24,042 nucleotides of DNA. It comes from an uncultured Collinsella sp. GTDB taxonomy: Bacteria > Actinomycetota > Coriobacteriia > Coriobacteriales > Coriobacteriaceae. Positions 1-7,382 of the stretch are shown in pieces. How positions within the stretch are numbered: the stretch's first letter is position 1; the number at the start of each line of letters is the position of its first letter. The position numbers and the translations under genes are program-made. The DNA is taken from assembly GCA_900756765.1 (NCBI GenBank), contig CAAELE010000019.1, positions 1-24,042 on the forward strand. The letters run 5' to 3'. The notes under the pieces were generated by a model. The model was not told the origin of the DNA. It did not search any database and was given only the letters and a program-made list of their open reading frames with translations.

Positions 1-96
1 GGGCACCAGAGCGACAACTTGTCATTCAAAGAGGACGGCATGACCAGAAGGTCTATGCCGTCCTCTTTTCATGCCAATTTGTTCGCTCTGGTGCCC
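1..96. repeat. Nested inverted repeat (possible palindromic element)
   Basis: Outer arms GGGCACCAGAGCGA (1–14) and TCGCTCTGGTGCCC (83–96) are perfect 14-bp reverse complements. The region inside continues to pair imperfectly (CAACTTGTCAT at 15–25 against the complement of 71–81), and a perfect inner stem occupies 28–68. The whole 96 bp can therefore fold into one long hairpin. The outer arms exceed what a terminator needs, so a small palindromic or MITE-like element is possible. The left arm touches the window edge and may be longer. Confidence 0.6.
28..69 (+). terminator. Terminator-like hairpin
   Basis: AAAGAGGACGGCAT (28–41) pairs with ATGCCGTCCTCTTT (55–68). GACC/GGTC (42–45/50–53) extends the stem to 18 bp around an AGAA loop, with one bulged T at 54. 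A short T-run (66–69) follows, and A-residues on the 5' side could serve the other strand. It probably ends transcription of a gene lying left of the window. Confidence 0.6.
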
Positions 97-195
97 GCTT
101 GCTGGCATTGTCAAAACATCGGCGTTTCCGTTGCTGGTGCCGGCAGTTAGGCCGTCCCCAAGGGATCATGGCGAGAAAATTTCTTAAAAAAGTTC
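97..195. other. Intergenic stretch, no gene seen
   Basis: Between the inverted repeat and the tRNA promoter I see no convincing ORF with a ribosome binding site and no known RNA. The GC-rich first part gives way to an A/T-rich block (about 174–195) just upstream of the tRNA promoter. That block could act as an UP-like element, which is inference from composition only. Confidence 0.4.
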
Positions 196-223
196 TTGCC
201 CTTCGTCCAATCGTCCGTATAAT
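196..223 (+). promoter_or_regulatory. Sigma-70-type promoter of the tRNA-Asn pair
   Basis: TTGCCC (196–201) and a perfect TATAAT (218–223) are separated by 16 bp. The A/T-rich tract just upstream resembles an UP element, as is common for stable RNA promoters. Predicted transcription starts near 230, about 24 nt before the first tRNA. Confidence 0.65.
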
Positions 224-253
224 AAACATCGTTGCTTGAGAGCACGCACCTAT

Positions 254-328
254 TCCTCGGTAGCTCAATGGTAGAGCACGCGGCTGTTAACCGCGCTGTT
301 GTAGGTTCGAGTCCTACCCGGGGAGCCA
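254..328 (+). tRNA. tRNA-Asn(GTT), copy 1
   Basis: A complete cloverleaf can be drawn. The acceptor stem TCCTCGG (254–260) pairs with CCGGGGA (318–324) with one G·U. The anticodon stem CGCGG/CCGCG holds loop CTGTTAA with anticodon GTT, which decodes AAC/AAU asparagine. The T arm is GTAGG-TTCGAGT-CCTAC. G325 is the discriminator and CCA (326–328) is genome-encoded. It is followed by an identical copy 109 bp downstream, and both are probably expressed from the promoter at 196–223. Confidence 0.97.
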
Positions 329-337
329 GAATTTCTC

Positions 338-358
338 AGCCCATTTCGCTGGGCTTTT
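338..358 (+). terminator. Short hairpin between the tRNA copies
   Basis: AGCCCA (338–343) and TGGGCT (350–355) form a 6-bp stem followed by TTTT. It could be a weak terminator or a spacer structure marking tRNA 3' processing. No separate promoter is visible for copy 2, so full termination here seems unlikely. Confidence 0.4.
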
Positions 359-362
359 AAAT

Positions 363-437
363 TCCTCGGTAGCTCAATGGTAGAGCACGCGGCTGTTAAC
401 CGCGCTGTTGTAGGTTCGAGTCCTACCCGGGGAGCCA
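363..437 (+). tRNA. tRNA-Asn(GTT), copy 2
   Basis: This is base-for-base identical to the copy at 254–328, including anticodon GTT and encoded CCA (435–437). The spacer between the copies is 34 nt. The identity suggests recent tandem duplication or gene conversion. A rho-independent terminator follows directly. Confidence 0.97.
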
Positions 438-443
438 GGTTGT

Positions 444-473
444 AAAACCCGTCGCTTATGCGGCGGGTTTTTT
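444..473 (+). terminator. Rho-independent terminator of the tRNA operon
   Basis: AAAACCCGTCGC (444–455) pairs with GCGGCGGGTTTT (460–471) with one G·U, loop TTAT. The right arm runs into a T6 tract (468–473). It closes the tRNA-Asn transcript 6 nt after the second CCA. Confidence 0.85.
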
Positions 474-549
474 CATGCCGCGATTGCCGGTGGCGAACGT
501 TGCCGTATCAACATTTCGTGTCGAGGATGTAATCGCGAACCCCGCCGCC

Positions 550-575
550 TTAACATGGCGCTGTCGTTGTAAACT
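550..575 (+). promoter_or_regulatory. Candidate promoter for the asp23–coaD operon
   Basis: TAAACT (570–575) resembles a -10 box, and TTAACA (550–555) is a -35-like hexamer only 14 bp upstream, shorter than the usual 16–18. The same TAAACT hexamer appears upstream of the gene at 6064. It is the best candidate between the tRNA terminator (473) and the first gene of the operon (632). Confidence 0.3.
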
Positions 576-631
576 ATTGGAATGATTGCTCCCACGACAT
601 GGTGCCGCGAGTACCAGAAAAGGAGATTCTT

Positions 632-988
632 GTGTCTGAGACCATTAACGGCAGCCTGAGCGTCTCGAACGACGTTATTGCCGATATTGCCGGTTATGCC
701 GCGATGACGTGCTATGGCGTCGTCGGTATGGCTGAGCAGCTCCAGGGTGCCGAGAGCGTGCGCCTGCTTGCCGGTCAGCGCCTCCGCAAGGGCGTGCTTG
801 TCTCCGCCGACGAGAACGGCCTTACGGTCGATCTTCACGTCGTGCTCGAGAACGGCGTCAACATGAAGTCCGTCTGCCACAATCTTTCGAGCTCCGTTGC
901 CTTCACTCTGCAGGAGATCGCCCAGATCGATCCCGCCAGCCTTAAGATCGGCATTCACATCGACGCGCTCAAGAGCCGTCTGAACTAG
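632..988 (+). CDS. Asp23/Gls24 family envelope stress response protein (YloU-like)
   Basis: The 118-aa product has the size and composition of Asp23/Gls24 proteins: a conserved N-terminal stretch (IADIAGYAAMTCYGVVGMA) and a C-terminal half ending in hydrophobic and charged segments (VSVDLHVVLENGVN-type, here LTVDLHVVLENGVN). The GTG at 632 is chosen because AGGAG (621–625) lies 6 nt upstream. An in-frame ATG at 599 exists but lacks a ribosome binding site and adds 11 non-conserved residues. In Firmicutes this gene (yloU) precedes the DhaL-domain kinase gene (yloV/fakA), as here, with a 27-bp gap. Family members associate with the cell envelope. Their molecular role, and the link to the neighbouring fatty-acid kinase, are not settled, so only the family is assigned with confidence. 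Confidence 0.9.
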   Translation: MSETINGSLSVSNDVIADIAGYAAMTCYGVVGMAEQLQGAESVRLLAGQRLRKGVLVSADENGLTVDLHVVLENGVNMKSVCHNLSSSVAFTLQEIAQIDPASLKIGIHIDALKSRLN

Positions 989-1015
989 CATCCGAAAACG
1001 GAGATTCAAATACCC

Positions 1016-2677
1016 ATGATTGCAAAGACCATTCGCACCTGTTTTCCGATCGCTGCGGCTGCCGTTTCCGACAAGGCCGAGGAGATCAACAAGCTCAACG
1101 TCTTCCCCGTACCCGATGGCGATACCGGCACCAACATGTCGCTCACGCTCGCCTCGGTGACCAAGGAGCTCTCCGCCCTTCCTGCCGACGCCGACATGGA
1201 GGCCATCGCCGGTGCCATCACCCATGGCTCCCTGATGGGTGCCCGTGGCAACTCCGGCGTCATCACCTCGCAGATTCTGCGTGGTGTGGCCGAGGGCCTT
1301 GTCTCTGCCGATGAGCCCATCACGTCCGCTAACATCGCCTATGCGTTCCGCCGAGCCGTCAAGGTTGCCTTCCAGGCCGTCCGCAAGCCCATCGAGGGTA
1401 CGATCCTCACGGTGCTGCGCGACGTCTCGACCAAGGCAGACGAGTGCGAGAAGAAGAAGTTCTCGGCCGAGGATGCGCTCGACGCTATCGTCGTCGAGGC
1501 CTACCAGTCCGTCGCACGCACGCCCGACCTGCTGCCCGTCCTCAAGGAGAACGGCGTGGTCGACTCCGGCGCCTTCGGCTTTGCTATTTTCCTGGAGAAC
1601 TTTGTTGCCGCCGCGCTTGGCCGCAGCACCGTTGTCGAGGATTTCTCCGCCACGTTTGATTCCGCTGGCTCTGCCCGCGACGCGGCCCTCAATCGCGTTG
1701 AGATCGAGGCCAACGACGACTGGGAGGGCTCGGAGTTCCGTTACTGCAACGAGTTCCTCTTTAAGGCCGACGCCCCGTTTGATGAGGACGAGTGCCTTAA
1801 GTTCCTGGGCTCCATGGGTGACTGCGAGCTGCTCGTGGGTGCCTACCCCGACTACAAGATTCATGTGCACTCCAACACCCCCAATCTAGTGCTCGAGCAC
1901 ATGCTGCAGCTCGGTCAGATCTATGAGGTCTTTATCCACAACATGGAGATGGAGGCCCACGACCGTACCGCCAAGATTCTCGAGGACCAGGAGAAGGCCG
2001 CCGAGCCCGCGAAGGCCCTGGGCTTTGTCGCCGTTGCCGCTGGGTCCGGCGAGGCAGACATCCTCAAGTCTCTCGGCGTCGACGTAATCGTGTCTGGTGG
2101 TCAGACCATGAACCCCTCGACTGCAGACCTGCTGGGCGCCGTCGACCAGGTCAACGCGACCTCGGTCATCATTCTGCCCAATAACGGCAACATCCGCATG
2201 GCTGCCGAGGCCGCAGCCTCTGCCTGCACCGACAAGAAAGTCGCCGTCGTTCCCACCAAGACCGTCCCGCAGGCGTTCTCCGCGCTGTTCGCGGTCCTGC
2301 CCGATTCCGAGCTCGAGGACGCCGTCGCCGCTATGGTTGACGCCATCAGCGAGGTTCGCGATGGCGAGGTCACCCGCGCCGTGCGCGACTCCAGCGCCTC
2401 CGACGGCTCGCCGATTCACTCCGGTGACGTCATGGGCATCATCGCCGGCTCCATCGATGTGGTCGGCTCCGACGTGAAGCAGGTCACGCTCGACTGCATC
2501 AACCGCATGCAGGAGGAAGAGGAGGGCGACGCACTGACGATTCTGGCCGGCGAGGAGCTGTCCGACGAGGCCTTCCAGGAGATCGTCGACGCTATCGAGG
2601 AGGCTCAGCCCGATCTGGAGATCGACGCCCATCGTGGCGAGCAGCCGCTCTATCCCGTGATCTTCTCGATCGAGTAG
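1016..2677 (+). CDS. fakA: Fatty acid kinase subunit FakA (DhaL/DAK2 domain protein)
   Basis: This 553-aa protein matches FakA/YloV in length and order: an N-terminal DhaL kinase domain (about 1–200), a middle linker domain, and a C-terminal domain that contacts the FakB partner in characterised systems. The ATP/Mg motif NVFPVPDGDTGTNM (28–41) and GARGNSGVI (75–83) are clear. In characterised bacteria FakA phosphorylates fatty acids held by FakB (DegV family), giving acyl-phosphate for phospholipid synthesis. No fakB lies in the window, so a partner must be elsewhere. PlsX at 7447 feeds the same acyl-phosphate pool. Start ATG 1016 has ACGGAG (999–1004) upstream. It sits 27 bp after asp23 and 9 bp before recG, consistent with one transcript. 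Confidence 0.95.
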   Translation: MIAKTIRTCFPIAAAAVSDKAEEINKLNVFPVPDGDTGTNMSLTLASVTKELSALPADADMEAIAGAITHGSLMGARGNSGVITSQILRGVAEGLVSADEPITSANIAYAFRRAVKVAFQAVRKPIEGTILTVLRDVSTKADECEKKKFSAEDALDAIVVEAYQSVARTPDLLPVLKENGVVDSGAFGFAIFLENFVAAALGRSTVVEDFSATFDSAGSARDAALNRVEIEANDDWEGSEFRYCNEFLFKADAPFDEDECLKFLGSMGDCELLVGAYPDYKIHVHSNTPNLVLEHMLQLGQIYEVFIHNMEMEAHDRTAKILEDQEKAAEPAKALGFVAVAAGSGEADILKSLGVDVIVSGGQTMNPSTADLLGAVDQVNATSVIILPNNGNIRMAAEAAASACTDKKVAVVPTKTVPQAFSALFAVLPDSELEDAVAAMVDAISEVRDGEVTRAVRDSSASDGSPIHSGDVMGIIAGSIDVVGSDVKQVTLDCINRMQEEEEGDALTILAGEELSDEAFQEIVDAIEEAQPDLEIDAHRGEQPLYPVIFSIE

Positions 2678-2686
2678 GCTCTGCCT

Positions 2687-4864
2687 ATGTCCGAGCTGTG
2701 CTCCGTGCCGCGCGTCTCGGAGCGTTTTGCCCAGAGCAATGCGCTCGACGAGGATATCGCGCGACTCAAATATGTTTCGGGTAAACGTGAGGAGGCCCTT
2801 CGCCGTCTGGGAATTCGGACGGTGGGGGACCTCCTTCTCCATATTCCTCATCGCTACCTGGATTTCACTCGCTCTTGGTCCATCGAGATGGCTCCCATCG
2901 GTACCGTGTGTACCATCATCGCCACGGTCGATCGTATCGTTCAAAAGCAGCCCCGTCCGCGTATGCAGGTGACTGAGGTCTCGCTGGTGGACGAGACGGG
3001 CGTGCTGCAGGTTGCCTTTTTCCGTCAGCCTTGGATTGCCCAACAGCTTAAGCAGGGCGAACGCCTGGCCGTGATGGGCAAGGTCGAGTTTGCCTACGGT
3101 TTTAAGCAGATGGCCTCGCCCCACTTTGAAAAGCTTGAGGACGGGCGCGCCGCTGGTACCATTTTGCCGGTCCACTACGTAAGTGACGGCGTGAGTCAGG
3201 CATGGATGCGCCGTATCGTGAGCGGTGCGCTCGAAGTGGCTGCCAATCCGTTTGATCCCATTCCCGCACCGCTGCGTTCAAAGCGGAAGCTCATGAGCAA
3301 TGCCCGTGCGCTGCGCTCGATTCACTTTCCCTCGAGCATGGCCGAGCGTGACATCGCACGCCGGCGTCTTGCCTACGAGGAGTGTCTCTGCTTGCAGCTC
3401 GCGCTGCGTCTGCGCAACGATGGCGGTATGGTCGACGTGGTGCCTTATGCGCATGCCGCGGGCGAGCATTTGGCTGCGCTTAAACAGGCCCTGCCGTTTT
3501 CGTTGAGCGATGAGCAAGAGGCTGCATTTCAAGACATCCTGCATGACATGTGCGATGGCAGTCGCGTGATGAACCGTCTGCTGCTGGGCGACGTCGGTAC
3601 CGGTAAGACCGCCGTTGCCGCCTGCGCACTGGCGGTTGCGGCCGATAGCGGCACTCAGGCCTGCGTCATGGCGCCCACGGGCGTGCTGGCGCGTCAATAT
3701 GCCGATAAGACCGGCCCCTTGCTCTCGCAGGCTGGCATGACCTGGGCGCTCCTGACGGGCGCCACGCCGGCGGCCGAGCGTGAACAGATTCATGCGCGGC
3801 TCCAGTCTGGCGAGCTCGACGTGCTCTTTGGTACCCATGCGGTGCTTTCGGAGAACGTCACGTTCAAGCATTTGTCGCTTGTGGTGATTGACGAGCAGCA
3901 CCGCTTTGGCGTTGGCCAGCGTAGCGCTCTACGCGCAAAAGGCCCGGGTGCCGACTTGCTGGTCATGACTGCCACGCCGATCCCGCGCACGCTGGCGCTT
4001 TCGGTGTATGGCGACCTGGATACGAGCATCATCCGCCATCGTCCCGTTCCGGGTGCCGGCGTGACGACGCGCGTCCTCACCGAGTCGAGTCGCGACCTGG
4101 CCTATGGCGCCATTCGAGAGGCGCATGAAAAGGGGCAGCAAGCCTACGTGATCTGTCCGCTCGTGGAGCCGAGCGATTCGGCTGATGAGCTCGAAGACGT
4201 ACCCGGCATCGCCCGCGACGACGAAGGCCGCGTGACCGTGCCCGTGCCGTTGCATGACACGGCGACCGAGCTCGATCGCCTTCGTCTTGCATTACCGGGG
4301 CTTACCATCGAGCGTCTTCATGGCCGCATGCCGGCGGGGGAGAAGGACCGGGTCATCGATGCCTTTAAGCGTGGCGAGATCGATGTGCTCGTCTCGACCA
4401 CGGTGGTCGAGGTGGGCGTTGACGTGCCCAACGCCACCGTCATGGTCATCGAGAACGGCGAGCGCTTTGGTTTGGCGGCCTTGCACCAGCTGCGCGGGCG
4501 CGTAGGCCGCGGCAGCGTGTCGGGCACGTGCCTGGTCATGACGCACTCCAAGGGCAACGGCGGCGCGTCGGCGGCACAAGACCGCCTCCAGTCGCTCGAG
4601 AAGACCTCGGACGGCTTTACGCTCGCCCAGATGGACCTGCGTCTGCGCCACGAGGGCGAAATCCTGGGTTACCGCCAGCATGGCGGCGTGACCTTGCGCT
4701 TTGTTGACCTCGATGCCGACGAGGAATTGATCGAGTGGGCCCATTTGGACGCGGTCGAGCTCTTGCGGTATGCTTGCAATCTTGACTCCGTGGCGACGCG
4801 CCCCTTGCGCGACGCGGTCGCCACGCGGTATCGACACATCTTTAAGGAGGTCAGCGGAGGATGA
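2687..4864 (+). CDS. recG: ATP-dependent DNA helicase RecG
   Basis: The 725-aa product has the RecG layout. An N-terminal wedge/OB region follows a typical opening (RRLGIRTVGDLLLHIPHRY). Helicase motifs follow: Walker A GDVGTGKT (about 301–308), DEQH (about 402–405), TATPIPRT (about 429), the TTVVEVGVDVPNA motif (about 570–582) and LRGRVGRG (motif VI, about 601). RecG remodels stalled replication forks and branch-migrates Holliday junctions. ATG 2687 is 9 bp after the fakA stop with a poor Shine-Dalgarno, so translation is probably coupled to fakA. Its TGA overlaps the rsmD ATG (ATGA, 4861–4864). Length and motifs are intact. Confidence 0.97.
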   Translation: MSELCSVPRVSERFAQSNALDEDIARLKYVSGKREEALRRLGIRTVGDLLLHIPHRYLDFTRSWSIEMAPIGTVCTIIATVDRIVQKQPRPRMQVTEVSLVDETGVLQVAFFRQPWIAQQLKQGERLAVMGKVEFAYGFKQMASPHFEKLEDGRAAGTILPVHYVSDGVSQAWMRRIVSGALEVAANPFDPIPAPLRSKRKLMSNARALRSIHFPSSMAERDIARRRLAYEECLCLQLALRLRNDGGMVDVVPYAHAAGEHLAALKQALPFSLSDEQEAAFQDILHDMCDGSRVMNRLLLGDVGTGKTAVAACALAVAADSGTQACVMAPTGVLARQYADKTGPLLSQAGMTWALLTGATPAAEREQIHARLQSGELDVLFGTHAVLSENVTFKHLSLVVIDEQHRFGVGQRSALRAKGPGADLLVMTATPIPRTLALSVYGDLDTSIIRHRPVPGAGVTTRVLTESSRDLAYGAIREAHEKGQQAYVICPLVEPSDSADELEDVPGIARDDEGRVTVPVPLHDTATELDRLRLALPGLTIERLHGRMPAGEKDRVIDAFKRGEIDVLVSTTVVEVGVDVPNATVMVIENGERFGLAALHQLRGRVGRGSVSGTCLVMTHSKGNGGASAAQDRLQSLEKTSDGFTLAQMDLRLRHEGEILGYRQHGGVTLRFVDLDADEELIEWAHLDAVELLRYACNLDSVATRPLRDAVATRYRHIFKEVSGG

Positions 4865-5505
4865 GAATCATCGGCGGCGAATGGCGCGGTCGCAAGATCG
4901 AGGAGCCCCGTGGTCGCGATGTCACCCGCCCCACGACCGATCGCGTGCGCGAGGCGTGCGCATCTATGGTCATGTCGGCATTCGACTTCGATCTGGACGA
5001 GGTCCGCGTGCTGGATGCCTTTGGCGGCTCCGGCGCCTTGGGCATCGAGATGCTCTCGCGTGGCGCCCGCTCGCTCACCACGTTCGAGATCGATCGCAAC
5101 GCTGCTCGTCTGATTACCAAGAATGTCGAGTCGCTCTGCCGCGACCGTGCGCGCTGGCGCGTGGTGACGGGCGACGTGCTGGCAAGCGCTTCGCGCGGCC
5201 GCGTGCCGGGCGGTCCCTTTGACCTGGTTCTGCTCGACCCGCCCTATGCTTTTGGTGCAGAGCCGGTCGAGGAACTGCTACAGAACCTAGCTCAGCAAGG
5301 CTTGCTGGCGCAGGGTACCTACGCGCTCTTTGAGCACGCCGCGGCCGATACGGGCGCTCATCCAGCTGGTTTTGAGACCGTGCGGGAGAAGCGCTATGGC
5401 ATTACTTCGGTTGATTTGCTGCGCTGGGCGGCCGAGGACGAGAACGACCATGCTGACGAGAACGAAAATGACGAGGATGTGCCATCGGAGGACGTCCATG
5501 AGTGA
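4861..5505 (+). CDS. rsmD: 16S rRNA (guanine-966-N2)-methyltransferase RsmD
   Basis: This 214-aa SAM-dependent methyltransferase opens with the family signature MRIIGGEWRGRKI. It then carries RPTTDRVREA (23–32), the SAM-binding loop DAFGGSGALGIE (52–63) and the catalytic DPPY (126–129). RsmD methylates G966 (E. coli numbering) of 16S rRNA during 30S assembly. AAGGAGG (4844–4850) gives a good ribosome binding site 10 nt upstream, inside recG, and the start overlaps the recG stop by 4 nt. Residues 191–214 form an extra strongly acidic tail rich in D, E and N that the usual RsmD of about 185–190 residues lacks. Its end overlaps coaD by 8 nt, matching the frequent rsmD–coaD pairing. Confidence 0.95.
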   Translation: MRIIGGEWRGRKIEEPRGRDVTRPTTDRVREACASMVMSAFDFDLDEVRVLDAFGGSGALGIEMLSRGARSLTTFEIDRNAARLITKNVESLCRDRARWRVVTGDVLASASRGRVPGGPFDLVLLDPPYAFGAEPVEELLQNLAQQGLLAQGTYALFEHAAADTGAHPAGFETVREKRYGITSVDLLRWAAEDENDHADENENDEDVPSEDVHE

Positions 5506-5995
5506 CACCATTAACCGCGTAATCGTCCCGGGCACCTTCGATCCCATCACGTTTGGCCATATCGACGTCATCCGCCGCGCCCGCCGCATTTTTCCCAGCG
5601 TGATCGTGGCCGTTGCCGAGTCGCAGGGCAAAAACGGCGTCGGCACCACGTTTAGGCTCGACGAGCGCGTGGCGCTGGCCCGTGAGGCGCTCGGTGATAT
5701 TGACGGCGTCGAGGTGCTGCCCTTCACCGGCCTCTTGGTCGATTTTGCCCGCGAACAGGGAGCAGGAGCCGTGGTCAAGGGCCTGCGTGCCATGACCGAC
5801 TTTGAGTACGAGCTGCAGCAGGCCGACCTCAACTATCGTCTGGATAACGAGCTGGAGTCCATCTTTGTCATGAGTGCGCCGCAGTACGGCTATATCTCGA
5901 GCTCGGTGGTTCGCCAGATTGCCTCGCTCGGCAGCGACGTTTCTAATTTTGTTCCGTCCAATGTGGTCAAGGCGCTCAAACATCGCTTTTCGTGA
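5498..5995 (+). CDS. coaD: Phosphopantetheine adenylyltransferase (PPAT)
   Basis: The 165-aa protein is a complete CoaD. It has the nucleotidyltransferase motif GTFDPITFGH (12–21, with the catalytic TxGH type signature), VVKGLRAMTDFEYE (92–105) and ISSSVVR (133–139). It transfers AMP to 4'-phosphopantetheine to make dephospho-CoA, the penultimate step of CoA synthesis. The start is ATG 5498 because GGAGG (5487–5491) lies 6 nt before it. The frame stays open upstream to 5330, but that extension is a shadow of rsmD. The gene overlaps rsmD by 8 nt and is the last of the asp23–coaD run. CoA supply fits with the acyl-chain genes on both sides. Confidence 0.97.
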   Translation: MSDTINRVIVPGTFDPITFGHIDVIRRARRIFPSVIVAVAESQGKNGVGTTFRLDERVALAREALGDIDGVEVLPFTGLLVDFAREQGAGAVVKGLRAMTDFEYELQQADLNYRLDNELESIFVMSAPQYGYISSSVVRQIASLGSDVSNFVPSNVVKALKHRFS

Positions 5996-6019
5996 CGTTT
6001 TTTAATGCCTGGTGGCATG

Positions 6020-6028
6020 TGGTAAACT
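6020..6028 (+). promoter_or_regulatory. Candidate extended -10 promoter before the sepIVA-like gene
   Basis: TGGTAAACT (6020–6028) has the TGn extension directly before a TAAACT -10-like hexamer. I see no good -35 at 16–18 bp, as extended -10 promoters allow. Transcription would start near 6035, about 29 nt before ATG 6064. It lies in the 68-bp gap that separates coaD from the next gene. Confidence 0.4.
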
Positions 6029-6063
6029 AACTCGATGATATGTTACCTATGAAAGGAGACCGG

Positions 6064-6561
6064 ATGCCGGGCGAGAATTTTCCTGGCGACAGGATCGTGA
6101 GTCTTGTCGACGAGCTCGAGGGGCTCATCGAAGAGGCTAAGACGCCGTTCGGCAAGAACGCCCAGATGAAGGTTATCGACGCCGACGTCTTCTTTAACAT
6201 CCTCGACGAGATCCGCATGAGCTATCCCGAGGAATGGCAGAAGTCCCGCCGTATCCTCAAGGAGCGCGAGGAGCTTATGGCTTCCGCTGCCGCTCAGGCC
6301 GATTCCATCATCGCCGATGCTCAGCAGCAGGCCCTCACCATTGCCGGTGAGCAGGAGATTGTCCGCTTAGCTCAGCAGCAGGCCGACGACATTCGCGATC
6401 GTGCCCAGCAGTATGAGCGCGAGACGCGCTATGCCGCCGAGGATTACGCCGAGCAGGTCTTTACGCACCTCGAGGAGAACCTCAAGAGCCTGACCGGCAC
6501 CGTCACCCGTTGCCGTCAGCAGCTCAACGAGGGTGCCGCCCAGCAGAATGGTCAGTGGTAA
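6064..6561 (+). CDS. SepIVA/DivIVA-like coiled-coil protein
   Basis: This is a 165-aa, Ala/Gln/Glu-rich protein. An N-terminal region (about 10–60: VDELEGLIEEAK … DADVFFNILDEIRMSYPEE) resembles the start of mycobacterial SepIVA, followed by a predicted coiled coil (about 62–150) with heptad-like AAAQAD and AQQQA repeats. There is no signal peptide or membrane segment. In mycobacteria the septation factor SepIVA is encoded just before DUF177, rpmF and rnc, which is the order here. That supports a cell division or envelope-growth role by synteny only. Such genes are often labelled 'ATPase' without an ATPase motif, and none is visible here. ATG 6064 is chosen for AAAGGAG (6052–6058), 5 nt upstream; in-frame ATGs at 6040 and 6049 lie before this site. 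It overlaps the next gene by 1 nt. Confidence 0.75.
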   Translation: MPGENFPGDRIVSLVDELEGLIEEAKTPFGKNAQMKVIDADVFFNILDEIRMSYPEEWQKSRRILKEREELMASAAAQADSIIADAQQQALTIAGEQEIVRLAQQQADDIRDRAQQYERETRYAAEDYAEQVFTHLEENLKSLTGTVTRCRQQLNEGAAQQNGQW

Positions 6562-7115
6562 TGGCTGAGTTCCCGAGCGTTACCGTCGATCTTTCCGAGC
6601 AGCTCGAGTTTCCCGGAGACTCGTACCCGCTGACCGGTAAGGTCGATGTTGCCACCTATACGGTGGGCGAGAAGGAGTACCAGCTGCAGAACGGCATTGA
6701 TTACGATGTGGTCTTTACCAATGCCGGCACCGGTGTTCTGCTTACGGGCATGGTCCGCGCGCATGCAACCGGTGAGTGCGACCGTTGCCTGGAGCCCGCT
6801 TCGTTTGATATCGCCGGTGAGATCGAGGAATTCTATCTCTTTAACGAGCCCGAGGATCCCGAGGCCTACGAAGACGGCTACGAGTTGCTGGGCGAGGATC
6901 GCATCGTCGATCTGGGTGAGCCCATCAACGACGCGGTTGTCATGGACACGCCGTTCGTTGTCCTGTGCAAGGCCGATTGCCGCGGCCTCTGTCCCACTTG
7001 CGGCATCAATCTCAACGTCGAGCAATGCGATTGCGCCGCTCAAGCAGAGGCCGAATGGGCCGCTGCCACGGAAAATCCATTTGCAGCATTGAAGAATCTC
7101 AAGCTTGACGAGTAA
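6561..7115 (+). CDS. YceD family protein (DUF177), 23S rRNA accumulation factor-like
   Basis: This 184-aa DUF177 protein carries the family features: GECDRCLEPA (71–80), an acidic middle (FNEPEDPEAYEDGYE), and the C-terminal cysteine cluster with C136, C140, C144, C147, C156 and C158 (core LCPTCG). The cluster probably binds zinc. YceD proteins are encoded beside rpmF across bacteria and are needed for normal 23S rRNA levels in E. coli and plants. The exact biochemical activity is unknown. The start codon overlaps the preceding stop (TAATG), indicating translational coupling. An upstream in-frame ATG at 6510 lies inside the previous gene and is not used. rpmF follows after 64 bp. Confidence 0.9.
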   Translation: MAEFPSVTVDLSEQLEFPGDSYPLTGKVDVATYTVGEKEYQLQNGIDYDVVFTNAGTGVLLTGMVRAHATGECDRCLEPASFDIAGEIEEFYLFNEPEDPEAYEDGYELLGEDRIVDLGEPINDAVVMDTPFVVLCKADCRGLCPTCGINLNVEQCDCAAQAEAEWAAATENPFAALKNLKLDE

Positions 7116-7120
7116 AACTG

Positions 7121-7129
7121 TGGTAGTAT
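7121..7129 (+). promoter_or_regulatory. Candidate extended -10 promoter for rpmF
   Basis: TGGTAGTAT (7121–7129) is TGn followed by TAGTAT, close to TATAAT. TTGACG (7105–7110) is a good -35-like hexamer but only 13 bp away, so the extended -10 probably dominates if this promoter is real. It lies just after the DUF177 stop and about 50 bp before rpmF. Confidence 0.4.
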
Positions 7130-7179
7130 CGCTACTTGCGCGTAATCGCCACACTGGATAGTTCATAAGGAAGGTCACT

Positions 7180-7359
7180 ATGCCCGTACCTAAACAAAAG
7201 CAGGGTCGTATCCGCACTCACACCCGTCGTTCCGCCAACATGAAGATCTCGGCTGCGGCTCAGTCCACGTGCCCCCGTTGCGGCGCTGTCAAGCTCCCGC
7301 ACCACGTGTGCCCCAGATGCGGTTTCTACAAGGACCGCGAGGTTATCGTTACCGAGTAA
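7180..7359 (+). CDS. rpmF: 50S ribosomal protein L32
   Basis: This 59-aa protein starts MPVPKQKQ, the universal L32 opening, continues RTHTRRSANMK and has two CxxC zinc knuckles (C31/C34 and C44/C47) of the zinc-containing L32 form. L32 is a small 50S subunit protein near the peptidyl-transferase region. AAGGAAGG (7167–7174) lies 5 nt upstream of ATG 7180. The DUF177–rpmF–plsX order is widely conserved. Because both CxxC pairs are intact, this is the zinc-dependent type rather than the Cys-less paralogue some bacteria use under zinc limitation. Confidence 0.97.
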   Translation: MPVPKQKQGRIRTHTRRSANMKISAAAQSTCPRCGAVKLPHHVCPRCGFYKDREVIVTE

Positions 7360-7382
7360 CTGTATACTCTGGATGCGATGCC

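Noticed and set aside
473..1870. Long minus-strand ORF (465 aa) opposite asp23/fakA
   Set aside because: It has no ribosome binding site or recognisable domain and lies antisense to two well-supported genes. High GC in third positions makes long open antisense frames common here.
5330..5497. Upstream extension of coaD
   Set aside because: The frame is open, but it is inside rsmD. ATG 5498 has an ideal Shine-Dalgarno and matches the family N-terminus.
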